A stretch of 64,000 nt of DNA from Nannocystis punicea (GCF_026965555.1 NZ_CP114040.1:4650001-4714000); one strand, 5' to 3'. Shown: positions 26,147-36,332, counted from the stretch's first letter. The notes: generated from the sequence alone by a model not told the origin. Program-made: numbers and translations.

Positions 26147-26792
26147 ATATTCGCACGAGCCCGCTCCGTATCGCGGGACCCCGGCGCACCCGCGATTCGA
26201 GGATCGCAGGAGCGCCGGACGAGCCTCCGCGCGGCCTCGCCGCCCGCTCATGCGCGATCGCATGAGGGAGGGCGAAGGCCCGCGAAACACCCGCGGAGAG
26301 GGCCTGTGCCGCCTTTCGAGCCGCCGACGCGTGAGCGCCGAACGGGCGCCCACGCTAGCGTGACGGCGAACTGGAGCGCGCGAATCCGCTGGCGGATCGA
26401 CGACTCCGGGTCCGGTCGCTGCGACGAGGGAACATGCGGACGATTTATCATGGGTGCGTCCGGCCGTCAAGCGAGCGTCGCATAATTCGTGCGACCTTTC
26501 GCCGGCGCAATTGGGGGGAGGGCAATGATGGCTGGGGCGCCGCGCGTACTGTGATGATTCGCGCGAGGCGCCCGCCGGTGGTCGGCGTCGCCGGGGTGCG
26601 CACGATCGAGCGCGCCCGCTCGCGGGGCGCGTCGTCGAGTTCGCCGACGGCGCGGCGGACTTCGTGCCGGGCGCGTCACGGTCGCGAATCTCGGGGCCGC
26701 GTCGATGGCGGCAGACGCCTGCGTCCAGCGCTGATTTTGCCCCGGGCGCGGCCGTTGACGCCGGCTGGGGCGTTGGGGTACGCATAGGTCGC
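26147..26792. other. 646-bp intergenic region
   Basis: This separates the leftward tRNA array from the rightward kinase operon and must contain both promoters. An AT-richer patch around 26445-26525 is the best place to look, but no boxes are clear. I see no gene. Confidence 0.45.
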
Positions 26793-29700
26793 ATGGCAGT
26801 CCACGGCGGCGGATCGCCCGGGCCCAGGGAGGGTGACACCGCCGGCGGCGCGGCAAAGCGCGGTGATTTCGGCCACGCGGCCACGGTCGACTCCGACACC
26901 GTCGACGGTCCGAGCGCCGGCATGACCGGGGACGGCCCGACCGGCAGGGCCCGCGTGCCCGCGCACCTCGACTCGACGTCGTCGCAGGACTCGAGCGTGT
27001 TCGAGGCGCGGGCGATGCCGATGAACATCGGCCGCCACGAGCTGGTGCGACCGCTCGGGATGGGCGGCATGGGCCAGGTGTTCGAGGCGCTGGCGCCCGA
27101 CGGCACCACGGTCGCGCTCAAGATCATTCGCGGCACCAGCCCGGAGCGGCTGTATCGCTTCAAGCGGGAGTTCCGCTCGCTGTCGGCGGTGGTCCACCCG
27201 AACATCGTCGCGCTCTACGACCTCGTGCACGTCGACGACGGCGGCGGCCAGGGCCTGGCGTTCTTCACCATGGAGCTGCTGCGCGGCGCCCACTTCGTCA
27301 GCGCGGTGCGCGAGGAGGGGACGGACGAGGGCCCGCTCGACGAGGCCGGGCTGCGACGATTGCAGGACGCCCTGGTCGGCCTCGCGTGCGGCCTGTCGTG
27401 CGTGCACCGCCACGGCCTGGTCCACCGCGACATCAAGCCGTCGAACGTGATGATCACCCCCGCGGGCCGCGTGGTCGTGCTCGACCTCGGCCTCGTGCGC
27501 GAGAGCCGGGTCGCCTCGTTCGACAGCCTCGGCGAGAACGCGCCGCTGCTCGGCACGCCGCTCTACATGGCCCCGGAGCAGGTCGTCCGCTCCGACGACG
27601 CCGGGCCGGCCGCCGACTGGTACGCCGTCGGCGAGGTGCTGTGGGAGTGTCTGGGCGGCGCGTCGCGCCACGCCGGCCGCACCCTGGTCGAGGTGTTCGA
27701 GCGCAAGTTGATGGAGGCGCCGGAGCCCCCGTCGCGGCGGCACCCGAGCGTGCCGCCGCACCTCGATCAACTGTGCGTCGACCTGCTGGCCCGCGACCCC
27801 GCGGCGCGTCCGAACGCCGGCGACGTGCTGGTGCGGCTCGGCCGCGGCGACCTGGTGGCGATCGAGCTCACGGTCCAGGGCCTCCTCGGGCGCGAACACG
27901 AGGCCCGCCTGCTGCGCGACCAGCTGGTCCAGACCGGCCGCACGGGGGCCGTGTTCGTCAGCGGGCCGTCGGGCTTCGGCAAGACGACGCTGGTCGAGCA
28001 CGTCCTCGACGTCGTCCGCCGCGAGGACAGCGTGGTCGCGTTCTCGGGCAGCTGCTCCGAGCGCGAGTCGATCCCGTTCAAGGCCCTCGACTCGGCGATC
28101 GACGCGCTGAGCCTGTACCTCTGCAACACCGACGCCGACGCGACCGCGATCGCCCGCCCCGACGACCTCGCGGCGCTGGCCCGCCTGTTCCCGATCTTGC
28201 GCACGGTGCCGGCGATCCGCGCGGTCGACGACGCGCGGATCGAGACCTGCGACCCGATCGAGGTCCGCCGCCGCGCCGCCGACTCGCTGGCGGAGGTGCT
28301 GACGCGGATCGCCGCGCGCCGGCCGGTGGTGCTGGCGCTCGACGACCTGCAGTGGGCCGACCTCGACAGCGTGCTGTTCCTCGAGGCGGTGCTGCTGCGC
28401 AGGCACCCGCCGCCGATCACGCTGCTCGGCAGCCACCGCGAGGGCACCGAGGCCACCCGCGCCCCGCTGGCGCACCTGTGGAAGAGCCTCGAGGCGGCCG
28501 ACCACATCGGCCTGCGCCGCGTGCTGGTCGGGCCGCTGTCGGACGAGCAATCGGTGGCCCTCGCGGCGCGCCTGCTCGGCGGTCCGGTCGACGAGCCCGT
28601 GGCCACGCGGATCGCCCGCGAGGCCGGCGGCAGCCCGTTCTTCATCGGCGAGCTGGTCCGCTACGCGCTCGCCCACGGCGGCCTCGACGACGGCCTCAGC
28701 CTCGACAACCTGCTGCGCACGCACCTGCAGCGCCTGCCGCTGTCGGCCAAGCGGCTGGTCGAGGTGCTCGCGGTCGCCGGCGGCAGATTGCCGCGCGGCC
28801 TCGCGGTCGACATCGTCGGCGCCGCCGCGGGTCCGGTCGATCGCGGCACTTTGGCCCGCCTGCGCGCCGAGCACCTGATCCGGATCGCCGATTCGTCGCA
28901 GGACGACGTGCTCGAGACTTATCACGATCGCGTGCGCGAGGCCGCGGCGCAGGAGGCCGCCGAATCGCACGGGTCGCAGCTGGCGGCGATCCACCTCGCC
29001 ATCGGCGAGGCGCTGCTGCGCACCGGCTCGGCCGACGCCGCCACTCTGGCGCACCACTTCCGCGCCGCCAACGACGCCGAGCGGGCCACCCAGTTCACCC
29101 TCGCGGCCGCCCTCGAGGCCGCGCGCGCGCTGGCCTTCGATCAGGCCGCCGAGCTGTTCCGGGCCGCGCTGTCGATCGGGGGCATCGACGCCGCCACGGC
29201 CACGCACACGCGCGCGCACCTGGCCGCGGCGCTGGCCAACGCCGGCCGCCTGCACGCCGCGGCGCGCGTCTACACCGACGCCGCGCACGCCGACGACACC
29301 ATGGCCAGCGAGGCCCAGCGGACCGAGTGGTTGCGCCTGGCGACCGCGCACTTCCTGTCGACCGGGCACCACGACGAGGGCAGGGCGGTGCTCGAGGAGC
29401 TGCTGCCGCGCGTGGGTCTGTCGCTGCCGCGCGGCACCGCCTCGACGATCGCCGCATTGCTCGGTCAGCGGGCGTTGCTCGCCCCGCGCAAGCTGGTGCT
29501 GCCGGCGCCCGGCGGGCGGCGCCTGTCGGAGCTCGACGCCCAGCGCCTCGACGTCTGCTGGACCGCCACGCGCGGCCTCCTCTACAGCGACGGCATCAGC
29601 TCGGCGCTGTTCCACGCCCGTCACCTGCGGCTGGCGCTGTCGAGCGGCGATCCGCTGCGGGCCGCGCGGGCGATCGGCTACGAGGCCTACTTGCGGGCGT

Positions 29701-30692
29701 TGATGAAGGGCGGCGCCGCCGACGCCGAGGCGACCGCGATCTTCGACGGCCTCGAGGCCGCGGCGGAGATCCGGGCCAGCGCGTACGTCCGCGGCATGCT
29801 GGCCCAGTACCGCGCCGGCGCGCATCAGATGCTGTGCCGCTTCGAGCCGGCGATGGCCTCGTACGAGCGCGGCATCGCCATCCTGCGCGATCAGTGCACC
29901 GGCGTCATGGACGAGATCGCCCAGATGGACGCCCATCGCATGATGGTCCTGCTGTACCTCGGCCGGATCGGCGAGCTCGGCGACGTCGCGTTCCGCCTGC
30001 TGCGCGAATGTGCGGAGCGCCCCAATCCTTATGTCGAGGGCTTCGCCCGCGGCGTGCTCGGCAACCACGTCTACCTCGCCCAGGACCAGGTCGACGCCGC
30101 GCACGAGCAGCTCGAGCTGTACCGGCGCCACGCGCCCAAGCGGTTCGAGGCGCACTTCTTCAATTGCGCGTCGAAGCAGACCGAGCTGCTGCGCTACCGC
30201 GGCGAGGCGGCGGAGGCGTGGCGGCAGAACCAGATCGACTCGGCGGTGGTCGAGAAATTCCCGTTCTTCCGCGTGCCGTTCGTGAAGGCCGAGTTCTACC
30301 GCTCGCGGGCCGCCAACGCTCTGGCCCTCGCCGCGCAATCGCAGGACCCGGCGCCCTTGCTCAAGATCGCCCGCACCGCCGCCAAGCAGTGCTTCCGCGT
30401 GCCGTTGCCGATGTCGGACGCCTACGGCCACCTCACGCTCGCCAGCGCCGCCGCGCTCGAGGGGGCGAGCGAGCTTGCGATCTCGGAGCTGCGGCACGCC
30501 GTCGCCGTCTTCGAGCGCCTGGCGATGGCCAGCGACCTCGCGGCCTGTCGCCGGCGCCTGGCAGTCTTGCTCGGCGGCGACGAGGGGAGCGCGCAGCAGC
30601 ACGCCGCCGACGCCTGGATGGCGGAGCAGGGCGTCGTGCGCCCCGATCGATTCACCGACATGATCGCGCCGGGCTTCGACCGGCAGACGTAG
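26793..30692 (+). CDS. Ser/Thr protein kinase fused to AAA ATPase and TPR-like region
   Basis: A 1299-residue cytosolic regulator. Residues 1-75 are a low-complexity leader. The kinase domain (about 78-350) has a perfect glycine loop (LGMGGMGQVFEA), Lys110 in TVALK, HRDIKPSN (Asp213) and DLG (231-233) for DFG, followed by GTPLYMAPEQ. The ATPase (about 366-690) has P-loop GPSGFGKTT (391-398) and Walker B-like LALDDLQWADLDS. The remaining ~600 residues are helical TPR-like repeats. This is the architecture of large kinase-linked ATPase regulators seen in myxobacteria. It is the first gene of a three-gene operon: the next start is 28 bp after its stop. It may sense or gate the two oxidoreductases that follow. 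The start at 26793 was chosen over an upstream ATG whose extension looks non-coding. Confidence 0.9.
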   Translation: MAVHGGGSPGPREGDTAGGAAKRGDFGHAATVDSDTVDGPSAGMTGDGPTGRARVPAHLDSTSSQDSSVFEARAMPMNIGRHELVRPLGMGGMGQVFEALAPDGTTVALKIIRGTSPERLYRFKREFRSLSAVVHPNIVALYDLVHVDDGGGQGLAFFTMELLRGAHFVSAVREEGTDEGPLDEAGLRRLQDALVGLACGLSCVHRHGLVHRDIKPSNVMITPAGRVVVLDLGLVRESRVASFDSLGENAPLLGTPLYMAPEQVVRSDDAGPAADWYAVGEVLWECLGGASRHAGRTLVEVFERKLMEAPEPPSRRHPSVPPHLDQLCVDLLARDPAARPNAGDVLVRLGRGDLVAIELTVQGLLGREHEARLLRDQLVQTGRTGAVFVSGPSGFGKTTLVEHVLDVVRREDSVVAFSGSCSERESIPFKALDSAIDALSLYLCNTDADATAIARPDDLAALARLFPILRTVPAIRAVDDARIETCDPIEVRRRAADSLAEVLTRIAARRPVVLALDDLQWADLDSVLFLEAVLLRRHPPPITLLGSHREGTEATRAPLAHLWKSLEAADHIGLRRVLVGPLSDEQSVALAARLLGGPVDEPVATRIAREAGGSPFFIGELVRYALAHGGLDDGLSLDNLLRTHLQRLPLSAKRLVEVLAVAGGRLPRGLAVDIVGAAAGPVDRGTLARLRAEHLIRIADSSQDDVLETYHDRVREAAAQEAAESHGSQLAAIHLAIGEALLRTGSADAATLAHHFRAANDAERATQFTLAAALEAARALAFDQAAELFRAALSIGGIDAATATHTRAHLAAALANAGRLHAAARVYTDAAHADDTMASEAQRTEWLRLATAHFLSTGHHDEGRAVLEELLPRVGLSLPRGTASTIAALLGQRALLAPRKLVLPAPGGRRLSELDAQRLDVCWTATRGLLYSDGISSALFHARHLRLALSSGDPLRAARAIGYEAYLRALMKGGAADAEATAIFDGLEAAAEIRASAYVRGMLAQYRAGAHQMLCRFEPAMASYERGIAILRDQCTGVMDEIAQMDAHRMMVLLYLGRIGELGDVAFRLLRECAERPNPYVEGFARGVLGNHVYLAQDQVDAAHEQLELYRRHAPKRFEAHFFNCASKQTELLRYRGEAAEAWRQNQIDSAVVEKFPFFRVPFVKAEFYRSRAANALALAAQSQDPAPLLKIARTAAKQCFRVPLPMSDAYGHLTLASAAALEGASELAISELRHAVAVFERLAMASDLAACRRRLAVLLGGDEGSAQQHAADAWMAEQGVVRPDRFTDMIAPGFDRQT

Positions 30693-30719
30693 ACCACAAA
30701 CCAGGACTGGAGCAGTGCG

Positions 30720-33700
30720 ATGCAGGACCTGTCGCGAGCGCGTGAATTGGCCATTGCCCTCTCTCGGAACCCGGGCGGCACCGACGCCCATGCGCGCGCC
30801 GCCGCCCTCACCGGCGAATTGGCGTCGCTGTTCAATCACCCCAACGCCGGCCCCGGCTCGGCCGCCGGCTACGAGGCCAAGGGCAACCTCGACGCGCGCG
30901 TCGCGGTGCTCGTATTGCCCGCGGACCAGGTGCGGCGATTGTTGCCCGCCGGCCTCGAGCTGGCGCCGCAGCCGGTCGTGCCCGCCGAGTATCACCCGGT
31001 CTACCTGTTCTTCTCCCACGAGATTTTCCGCGCCTGGTTCGGCACCATGGACTACGAGGAGCTGCTCATCGGCGTCCCGTGGGTGCAGCTGAAAGATCCG
31101 AAGGCCACCTATCCGGGACCCTTCATCTACATGCCGCGGCTCTACCTCAACGAGCTCGTGCCGTGCGAGCTCGGCGTGCACATGTACGGGTGGGAGAAGC
31201 AGATGGGGACGCTCAACGTCGTCGGCGACGGCTCCCCGAAGGTGCAATTCACCGTCACGCCGAAGGGCGCGAGCACGCCGGCGGCGACCGGCGAGTTCAC
31301 CGAGATCCCCGGGGTCGGTCCGCAGTCGTCGGCCGACGTGAAGAACTTCCTGATCGTCCGCCAGCTGTTCGAGCAGCCGACGATCTCGCAGGCGCTGCAC
31401 ATCGTCGATCCGAACTCGTTCAACTCGCCGATCCCCGGGCCGTTCCTGGCCGCCAACAACATCCTCGAGGCCGACCAGCCGGGGGCGACGATCCAGCCGC
31501 TCGCGGCCACCATCACGATCGGCGCCTCGCTGACGCCGCAGGGCATCCCGCCGGGTACGTATCGCGTGCCGAGCCTGCTCGACTCGGAGCTCGGCGCGTT
31601 CCGGATCCGCTGCCCGCAGGGCATCTCGTTGCCGGGGTCGTGCGCTCATGCCGACTATCCGCGGCCGCCGGCCACGCGCAAGCTCAAAGTCGCGGTTTTC
31701 GGCGGCGGGCCGTCGGCCTGCGTCACCGCGCTGTACCTCGCGCGTCAGACCGATCGCTACCAGGTCTCGCTCTACACCACCGGCTATCGCCTCGGCGGCA
31801 AGTGCCAGTCGTGGCGCAACCCCGGCAAGGCCTGGCGGGTCGAGGAGCACGGCCTGCACGCGCTCCTCGGCTTCTATCACAACGCCTTCACCGCGGTGCA
31901 GGACGCCTACCACGACGGCTTCGCCACCCCGGAGATCGGCGAGGCGCTGTATCAGCACGCGTTCTACCCGGAGAATTACAACGGCCTGATGGTCCATCAC
32001 AATGGCGAATGGTCGTACTGCCCGCTGCCGAGCCTGTCGGCCGCGGCGCCGCTGCCGTCGCCGACCGCGTCGTCCACCGGCGGGCACGCGCTGCTCATGG
32101 CCGTCGAGGCGCTGGCCAAGCGCGTGCTCGATCACTTCAAGGTCATGTCCGACGCCCACGAGGGCCTGGCCGACGCGCTCGACGGGCACAAGTCGGTGCT
32201 GCAGCGGCTGCGCAGCGCGGTCGTCGGGCTCGTCGCCCACGCGGCGGAAGACCTGGCGAAGGTCGGCCTCGGCGGGGTCGACGACCTGTTCGCCGGCGAG
32301 GTCGAGAAGGTGCGCGACGACCTCGCGGCGAGGGTGCAGGCGGACACCTCGCTGTCGACGTATTTGTGGTTCCTGTGGACCGGCGCGGACACCATGCTGA
32401 CGATCTTCGTCGGCCTGCTCAAGAATCCGGTGAGCAGCCTGTCCGAGCTCGACGGCTGGGATTTCCGCGCCTGGCTCAAGGCCAACGGCCTGCACGAGCC
32501 CGCGGGCCAATCGTGGGAGGTCATCGACCAGGTCTACGAGACCCTGTTCTCCCACCAGAACGCCGACCCGCACAAGGACGCCTGCAAGCTGCTCGACACC
32601 GACGTGCGCCCGGCCAACCTGGCGGCCGGCGTGGCCACGCGGTGGTTCTTGCTCGAGAGCCTCGGCTACCGCGGCGCGCCGGCCTTCCGCTTCGAGTACA
32701 GCTGCGCCCAGACGATGATGACGCCGTACTACCTGGCGCTCAAGCGGCTCGGCGCCGAGGTCAACTTCTTTCACACCGTCACCGGCCTCGAGCTCGACGG
32801 CAGCGGCGAGCACCGCCGCCTGGTGCGCGTGCACTTGCAACGACAGTGCGAGGTCAAGGGCGGCCCGGGCGCCTATCAACCGCTCGTCGCCCGCGACCTC
32901 GCCAACAACCCGCCCGAGCTGCACGACTGGCCGCGCGATCCGGACTGGTCGCAGCTCGTCGACGGCGACTGGTACCGCGATCGGCACATCGACTTCTACG
33001 ACTCCTGGCGCGCGAGCGAGAACACCAGGGCCACCCCCGTGCGGCTCGAGCAAGGGCAGGACTTCGACCTGTGCGTCCTCGGCGTGCCGGTCGGCGCGAT
33101 GCCGCTGATCGACTCGCCGCTGACGCAGCCGGCGCGGCCCGACGCCGATCCGGCGTGGAAGCGGATGATCGACAGCACCGCCCTGACGCAGACGCTGTCG
33201 TTCCAGCTGTGGCTGAAGCCGAACGCCGGGGCCCTGATCGCCGGGGCGCAGCGCGGCCTGCTGACCTGCTTCGCCCAGCCCGAGCCGAGCTACGGCGACT
33301 TCACCCCGCTGATCGCCCACGAGGAGTGGCAGCCGCCGGGTCCGCGCCTGCTGTCGTACTTCACCGGCGCCTCCGTGGCCGGCAAGCCGCCGCTGCCGCC
33401 CGACTGCGGGTCCGACTACCCGCAGCGGATGCAGACGCAGTGGGTCGCCAAGGTCACGCAGTGGCTCGGCGACAACTACCAGAAGTTCTACGACGGCACC
33501 CGCACGCCGCGCAGCTTCGCCGGCTTCCTCGACGACCTGGTGGTCGAAGGCGAGCCGCTCGAGGGTCCGGCGCGCCTGGCGTGGCAGCACTTGATCGCCG
33601 ACGTCGAGCCGTCGAACCTGTACGTCCTCAGCCAGCCGGGTTCGACCGCGCTGCGCCTCGGGCAGGCCGAATCGGGGGTCAAGGGCCTCCTCCTGTGCGG

Positions 33701-33818
33701 CGACTGGACCCGCACCGATCTCAACTGCGGCTGCGTCGAGGCGGCGACCACCTCGGGCATGCTGGCCGCCCGAGCGATCAGCAACGAACCGCGCACGGTG
33801 TGGCGGCCGGGCTTCTGA
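30720..33818 (+). CDS. Fusion: acetoacetate decarboxylase-like domain + FAD amine oxidase/desaturase
   Basis: A 1032-residue protein without signal peptide. Residues 45-300 resemble the acetoacetate decarboxylase fold: VYLFFSHEIF, YEELLIGVPW, PFIYMPRLYLN, and GWEKQMGTLN, in which Lys160 sits where the Schiff-base lysine of that family lies. A second part begins with a Rossmann FAD motif (KVAVFGGGPSACVTALYLAR, 323-342) and LGGKCQSWRN. It ends in GLLLCGDWTRTDLNCGCVEA, the C-terminal signature of phytoene-desaturase-like flavoproteins. An unusual ~150-residue helical insert lies in between. A joined decarboxylase/oxidase would be a two-step catalyst on a keto acid or lipid-like substrate, but that is inference. 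It is the middle gene of the operon; the next ATG is 23 bp away. Confidence 0.85.
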   Translation: MQDLSRARELAIALSRNPGGTDAHARAAALTGELASLFNHPNAGPGSAAGYEAKGNLDARVAVLVLPADQVRRLLPAGLELAPQPVVPAEYHPVYLFFSHEIFRAWFGTMDYEELLIGVPWVQLKDPKATYPGPFIYMPRLYLNELVPCELGVHMYGWEKQMGTLNVVGDGSPKVQFTVTPKGASTPAATGEFTEIPGVGPQSSADVKNFLIVRQLFEQPTISQALHIVDPNSFNSPIPGPFLAANNILEADQPGATIQPLAATITIGASLTPQGIPPGTYRVPSLLDSELGAFRIRCPQGISLPGSCAHADYPRPPATRKLKVAVFGGGPSACVTALYLARQTDRYQVSLYTTGYRLGGKCQSWRNPGKAWRVEEHGLHALLGFYHNAFTAVQDAYHDGFATPEIGEALYQHAFYPENYNGLMVHHNGEWSYCPLPSLSAAAPLPSPTASSTGGHALLMAVEALAKRVLDHFKVMSDAHEGLADALDGHKSVLQRLRSAVVGLVAHAAEDLAKVGLGGVDDLFAGEVEKVRDDLAARVQADTSLSTYLWFLWTGADTMLTIFVGLLKNPVSSLSELDGWDFRAWLKANGLHEPAGQSWEVIDQVYETLFSHQNADPHKDACKLLDTDVRPANLAAGVATRWFLLESLGYRGAPAFRFEYSCAQTMMTPYYLALKRLGAEVNFFHTVTGLELDGSGEHRRLVRVHLQRQCEVKGGPGAYQPLVARDLANNPPELHDWPRDPDWSQLVDGDWYRDRHIDFYDSWRASENTRATPVRLEQGQDFDLCVLGVPVGAMPLIDSPLTQPARPDADPAWKRMIDSTALTQTLSFQLWLKPNAGALIAGAQRGLLTCFAQPEPSYGDFTPLIAHEEWQPPGPRLLSYFTGASVAGKPPLPPDCGSDYPQRMQTQWVAKVTQWLGDNYQKFYDGTRTPRSFAGFLDDLVVEGEPLEGPARLAWQHLIADVEPSNLYVLSQPGSTALRLGQAESGVKGLLLCGDWTRTDLNCGCVEAATTSGMLAARAISNEPRTVWRPGF

Positions 33819-33841
33819 GCTCGACGAAGGAGGCATTACCC

Positions 33842-35854
33842 ATGACCGACGATCGCACTGCCAACGAGCTCGACACCGCGACCGAGGCCGCGGCCTCGCC
33901 CTCGACGACCCAGACCAACTGGTCGGACACCCTCACCTTCACGCCCGCGATCGCCGTCGAGCCGCGGTGCCTCACCGAGCTGCGCCAGGTGGTCCGCCTG
34001 GCCCACGCCGGGCACAAGCAGGTGCGCGCGCGCGGCAGCGGACACTCGTGGAACCCTGCGATCGTCACCGCCGATTGCTCGGTGAACACCAGCCGGCTGA
34101 CCCCCGAGAACAAGAACGCCTGCGTGTGCAACGTGGTCGGCGGGGCAGGGGCGGCCAATTGCATGGAGGTCCGCCACGAGGCCGTGACGGGCGCCGATGG
34201 CCGCGCGTACCTGCGGATCAGCGTGCCCGCGGGGATGTGTCAGGGCGACTTCGCCAACCTGGCGCAGCAGCTCGGCGCGCCGCTGCCGACCCAGGGCCCG
34301 GCGCCCGACATCACCCTCAGCGGCTTCGTCGCCAACGGCTGCCACGGCACCGGCTGGTCCGAGCCGACGATCGCCGAGCTGGTCTACGGCCTCGAATTGG
34401 TGGCACCCGACGGGACGGTACTGACATTCACCGCCGACGCCAGCCCGCCCGGGTTCGAGGCCCTCGGCCTGAGCCCGGCCGAGCTGATGAACGTGGTGCG
34501 GGTGAATCAGGGCGCGCTCGGCGTGCTGGCGCGGATCGTCTTCCAGCTGCCGGCCGAGCCGTTCAACCTGCGCGTCTCGAACGCGTTCGTGAAGGTCACC
34601 GACGTGTTCGATCGCGCCGACCCGGGCAAGCTGCAGCGGCTGATCGAGGGCCACGATTACGTCGAGCTGTTCTGGTTCCCGTACAACGCCTACAAGATGC
34701 ACGGCCTCACCCCGGTGCCGGCCGGGCCCGAGCAGGACACCCTGTGGGTGATGATGTTCGATCGCACCAGCGATCCGGTCAGCGGCGACGCCACCTTCGT
34801 CAACCTGTGGAACGACGCGTTCGGGGTGCTGGCGCTGGCGGGCGGGGCGATCGGCCCGCTCATCGACCGCCTGCCGAAGGTCGTGCCGGCGATGTCGAGC
34901 TTCGCGCTGAGCACGATGAAGTGGAAGAACCTCTTCAGCGATCCGGTCGTGCTCACCCCGCCCGACGGGTTCCTCTATCAGAAACGCTACTTCCGCAGCT
35001 TCCTCGACCTCGAGTTCACGATGCCGATGGGCGGGGCGCAGGGCTTCGCCGACATCGTCGCCGCGTTCTATCAGCTGGTCGATCGCATGGAGGCGTGGCG
35101 CAGCGGCAGCGAGGGCGACATGCCGTACCCGGTCAACCTCAACGCCCACGCCCGCTTCGTCCGCAACAGCCAGGCGACCCTGTCGCCCGCCTACGCGCCG
35201 GCGGGCTCGTCGCAGCACACCTGCTACTTCGAGTACCTCAGCTACTCCCACGGCGACCTGACCGACACGTACCTGGCCTTCAACCGCGAGTTCTACAAGC
35301 CGGAGCACGAGCTCGGGTGGAAGAAGTGGGGCGGGCTGCCGAATTGGGGCAAGTACCTCGACAGCGTGCCCGGCATCGACGAGTACGTGCATTCGCTCCT
35401 GACCGCGAAGACCGGGGCGCAGCCGACCCGCCTCGAGCAATTCCTGGCGGTGCGCGACCGCATCGACCCCGACGGGGCGACGTTCACCAACGAGTACCTG
35501 CGCGGCTTCTTCACCGGCCACGCGGCGGCCCGGCAAGCGCTGCGCGGGGCGCCGGCCGGCAACTTCCCGGAGATGCCCGCGCAGCCGCCCCGCAGGGCGT
35601 TCCCACTGGCCAACGTCGAGCACGCGGCGCCGACCGAGCCGATGCAGGTCGACGGCATGGAGCTGTACCACGACCTCGCCGCCGGCGCGGCCTTCCTCGT
35701 CAACGAGCACGGCGAGGTCAACCTGCTCGCGCTCGAGCACGACCCCGCCACCGGGCAGCTGCACTACGTGCCGGCGACGCCGTCGCAGCACCTCGGGTTC
35801 GAGGAGATCCTCGACCGCGTGGCGCGGTTCCACCGGCGCCAGCGGGCGGATTGA
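33842..35854 (+). CDS. FAD-linked oxidase (sugar-1,4-lactone oxidase-like)
   Basis: A 670-residue flavoprotein of the vanillyl-alcohol oxidase fold. A GGAGG ribosome site lies 9 bp before the ATG. The FAD-binding part shows VRARGSGHSWNPAIV (the region where such enzymes often attach FAD to His), DITLSGFVANGCHGTGW and ELVYGLELVAPDG. The C-terminal half carries the lactone-oxidase-like substrate cap (VELFWFPYN, FLYQKRYFRSFLDLEFTMPM, FEYLSYSHG). About 110 extra C-terminal residues end in an independent small domain (HDLAAGAAFLVNEHGEVN). No signal peptide is visible. Third and last gene of the kinase operon. A perfect 17-bp hairpin follows 12 bp after the stop. Confidence 0.86.
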   Translation: MTDDRTANELDTATEAAASPSTTQTNWSDTLTFTPAIAVEPRCLTELRQVVRLAHAGHKQVRARGSGHSWNPAIVTADCSVNTSRLTPENKNACVCNVVGGAGAANCMEVRHEAVTGADGRAYLRISVPAGMCQGDFANLAQQLGAPLPTQGPAPDITLSGFVANGCHGTGWSEPTIAELVYGLELVAPDGTVLTFTADASPPGFEALGLSPAELMNVVRVNQGALGVLARIVFQLPAEPFNLRVSNAFVKVTDVFDRADPGKLQRLIEGHDYVELFWFPYNAYKMHGLTPVPAGPEQDTLWVMMFDRTSDPVSGDATFVNLWNDAFGVLALAGGAIGPLIDRLPKVVPAMSSFALSTMKWKNLFSDPVVLTPPDGFLYQKRYFRSFLDLEFTMPMGGAQGFADIVAAFYQLVDRMEAWRSGSEGDMPYPVNLNAHARFVRNSQATLSPAYAPAGSSQHTCYFEYLSYSHGDLTDTYLAFNREFYKPEHELGWKKWGGLPNWGKYLDSVPGIDEYVHSLLTAKTGAQPTRLEQFLAVRDRIDPDGATFTNEYLRGFFTGHAAARQALRGAPAGNFPEMPAQPPRRAFPLANVEHAAPTEPMQVDGMELYHDLAAGAAFLVNEHGEVNLLALEHDPATGQLHYVPATPSQHLGFEEILDRVARFHRRQRAD

Positions 35855-35866
35855 GGTGAGCACCGC

Positions 35867-35910
35867 GAGCGCGAAAGGACATGGCACGAGAGACATGTCC
35901 TTTCGCGCTC
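35867..35910 (+). terminator. Perfect 17-bp inverted repeat, probable transcription terminator
   Basis: Arms at 35867-35883 (GAGCGCGAAAGGACATG) and 35894-35910 are perfectly complementary around a 10-nt loop, 12 bp after the operon's last stop codon. The inner ends are CATG at 35880 and 35894, 14 bp apart, so it is also a member of the CATG family. No T-run follows, so Rho-independent termination in the classical sense is not assured. Confidence 0.75.
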
Positions 35911-36023
35911 GTCGCATGATTGCGAGCAGGCCGACGGGCCGGGCGCCGGCGAGCGGGCGGCGCCGCTCGTGGCGGGCTCGACCGGTCGAACCTTCGGCCG
36001 CGCCGGCGCGTTCGAGCGAGGGC

Positions 36024-36332
36024 ATGCCCGCCGTCCGCGCCGCGCTCCTCCTCGCCCTCGTCCTGACCGCCTGCGGCCACACCTCCGGGGCCCGAGAAGT
36101 CGCCGAGGCGCCGGAGCCGGCAGAGCCGCAGGGAGGGCCCACGGAAGAAGTCGAGGTCGAGGCCGAGGTCGCGGCCACGCCCGCGAAGCCGGACCCGAAC
36201 GCGCAGGTGATCACGTTCAGCGGCGACGACGCAGACCCGGAGCCGCCGACGCAGATCCGCAGCCCGCCGAAGCGCCCGCCGATCCCGAGCTTCCAGCTGT
36301 TCGGCACGCGATCCAGCGACGGGCCGCGGTGA
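36024..36332 (+). CDS. Small hypothetical lipoprotein
   Basis: A 102-residue protein. The start at 36024 gives MPAVRAALLLALVLTAC, a compact signal with lipobox. The mature part is dominated by Glu/Pro/Ala (VEVEAEVAATPAKPDP) and ends with a short PPKRPPIPSFQLFGTR segment. No domain is recognised. The low-complexity acidic Pro-rich body is typical of an extended surface or periplasm-spanning tether. Confidence 0.6.
   Translation: MPAVRAALLLALVLTACGHTSGAREVAEAPEPAEPQGGPTEEVEVEAEVAATPAKPDPNAQVITFSGDDADPEPPTQIRSPPKRPPIPSFQLFGTRSSDGPR

Noticed and set aside
26676..33836. A 2386-residue open frame on the minus strand opposite the kinase operon
   Set aside because: It is the mirror of GC-rich plus-strand genes; its product is Arg/Gln/His-rich low complexity with no domain, and the plus-strand genes show clear motifs.
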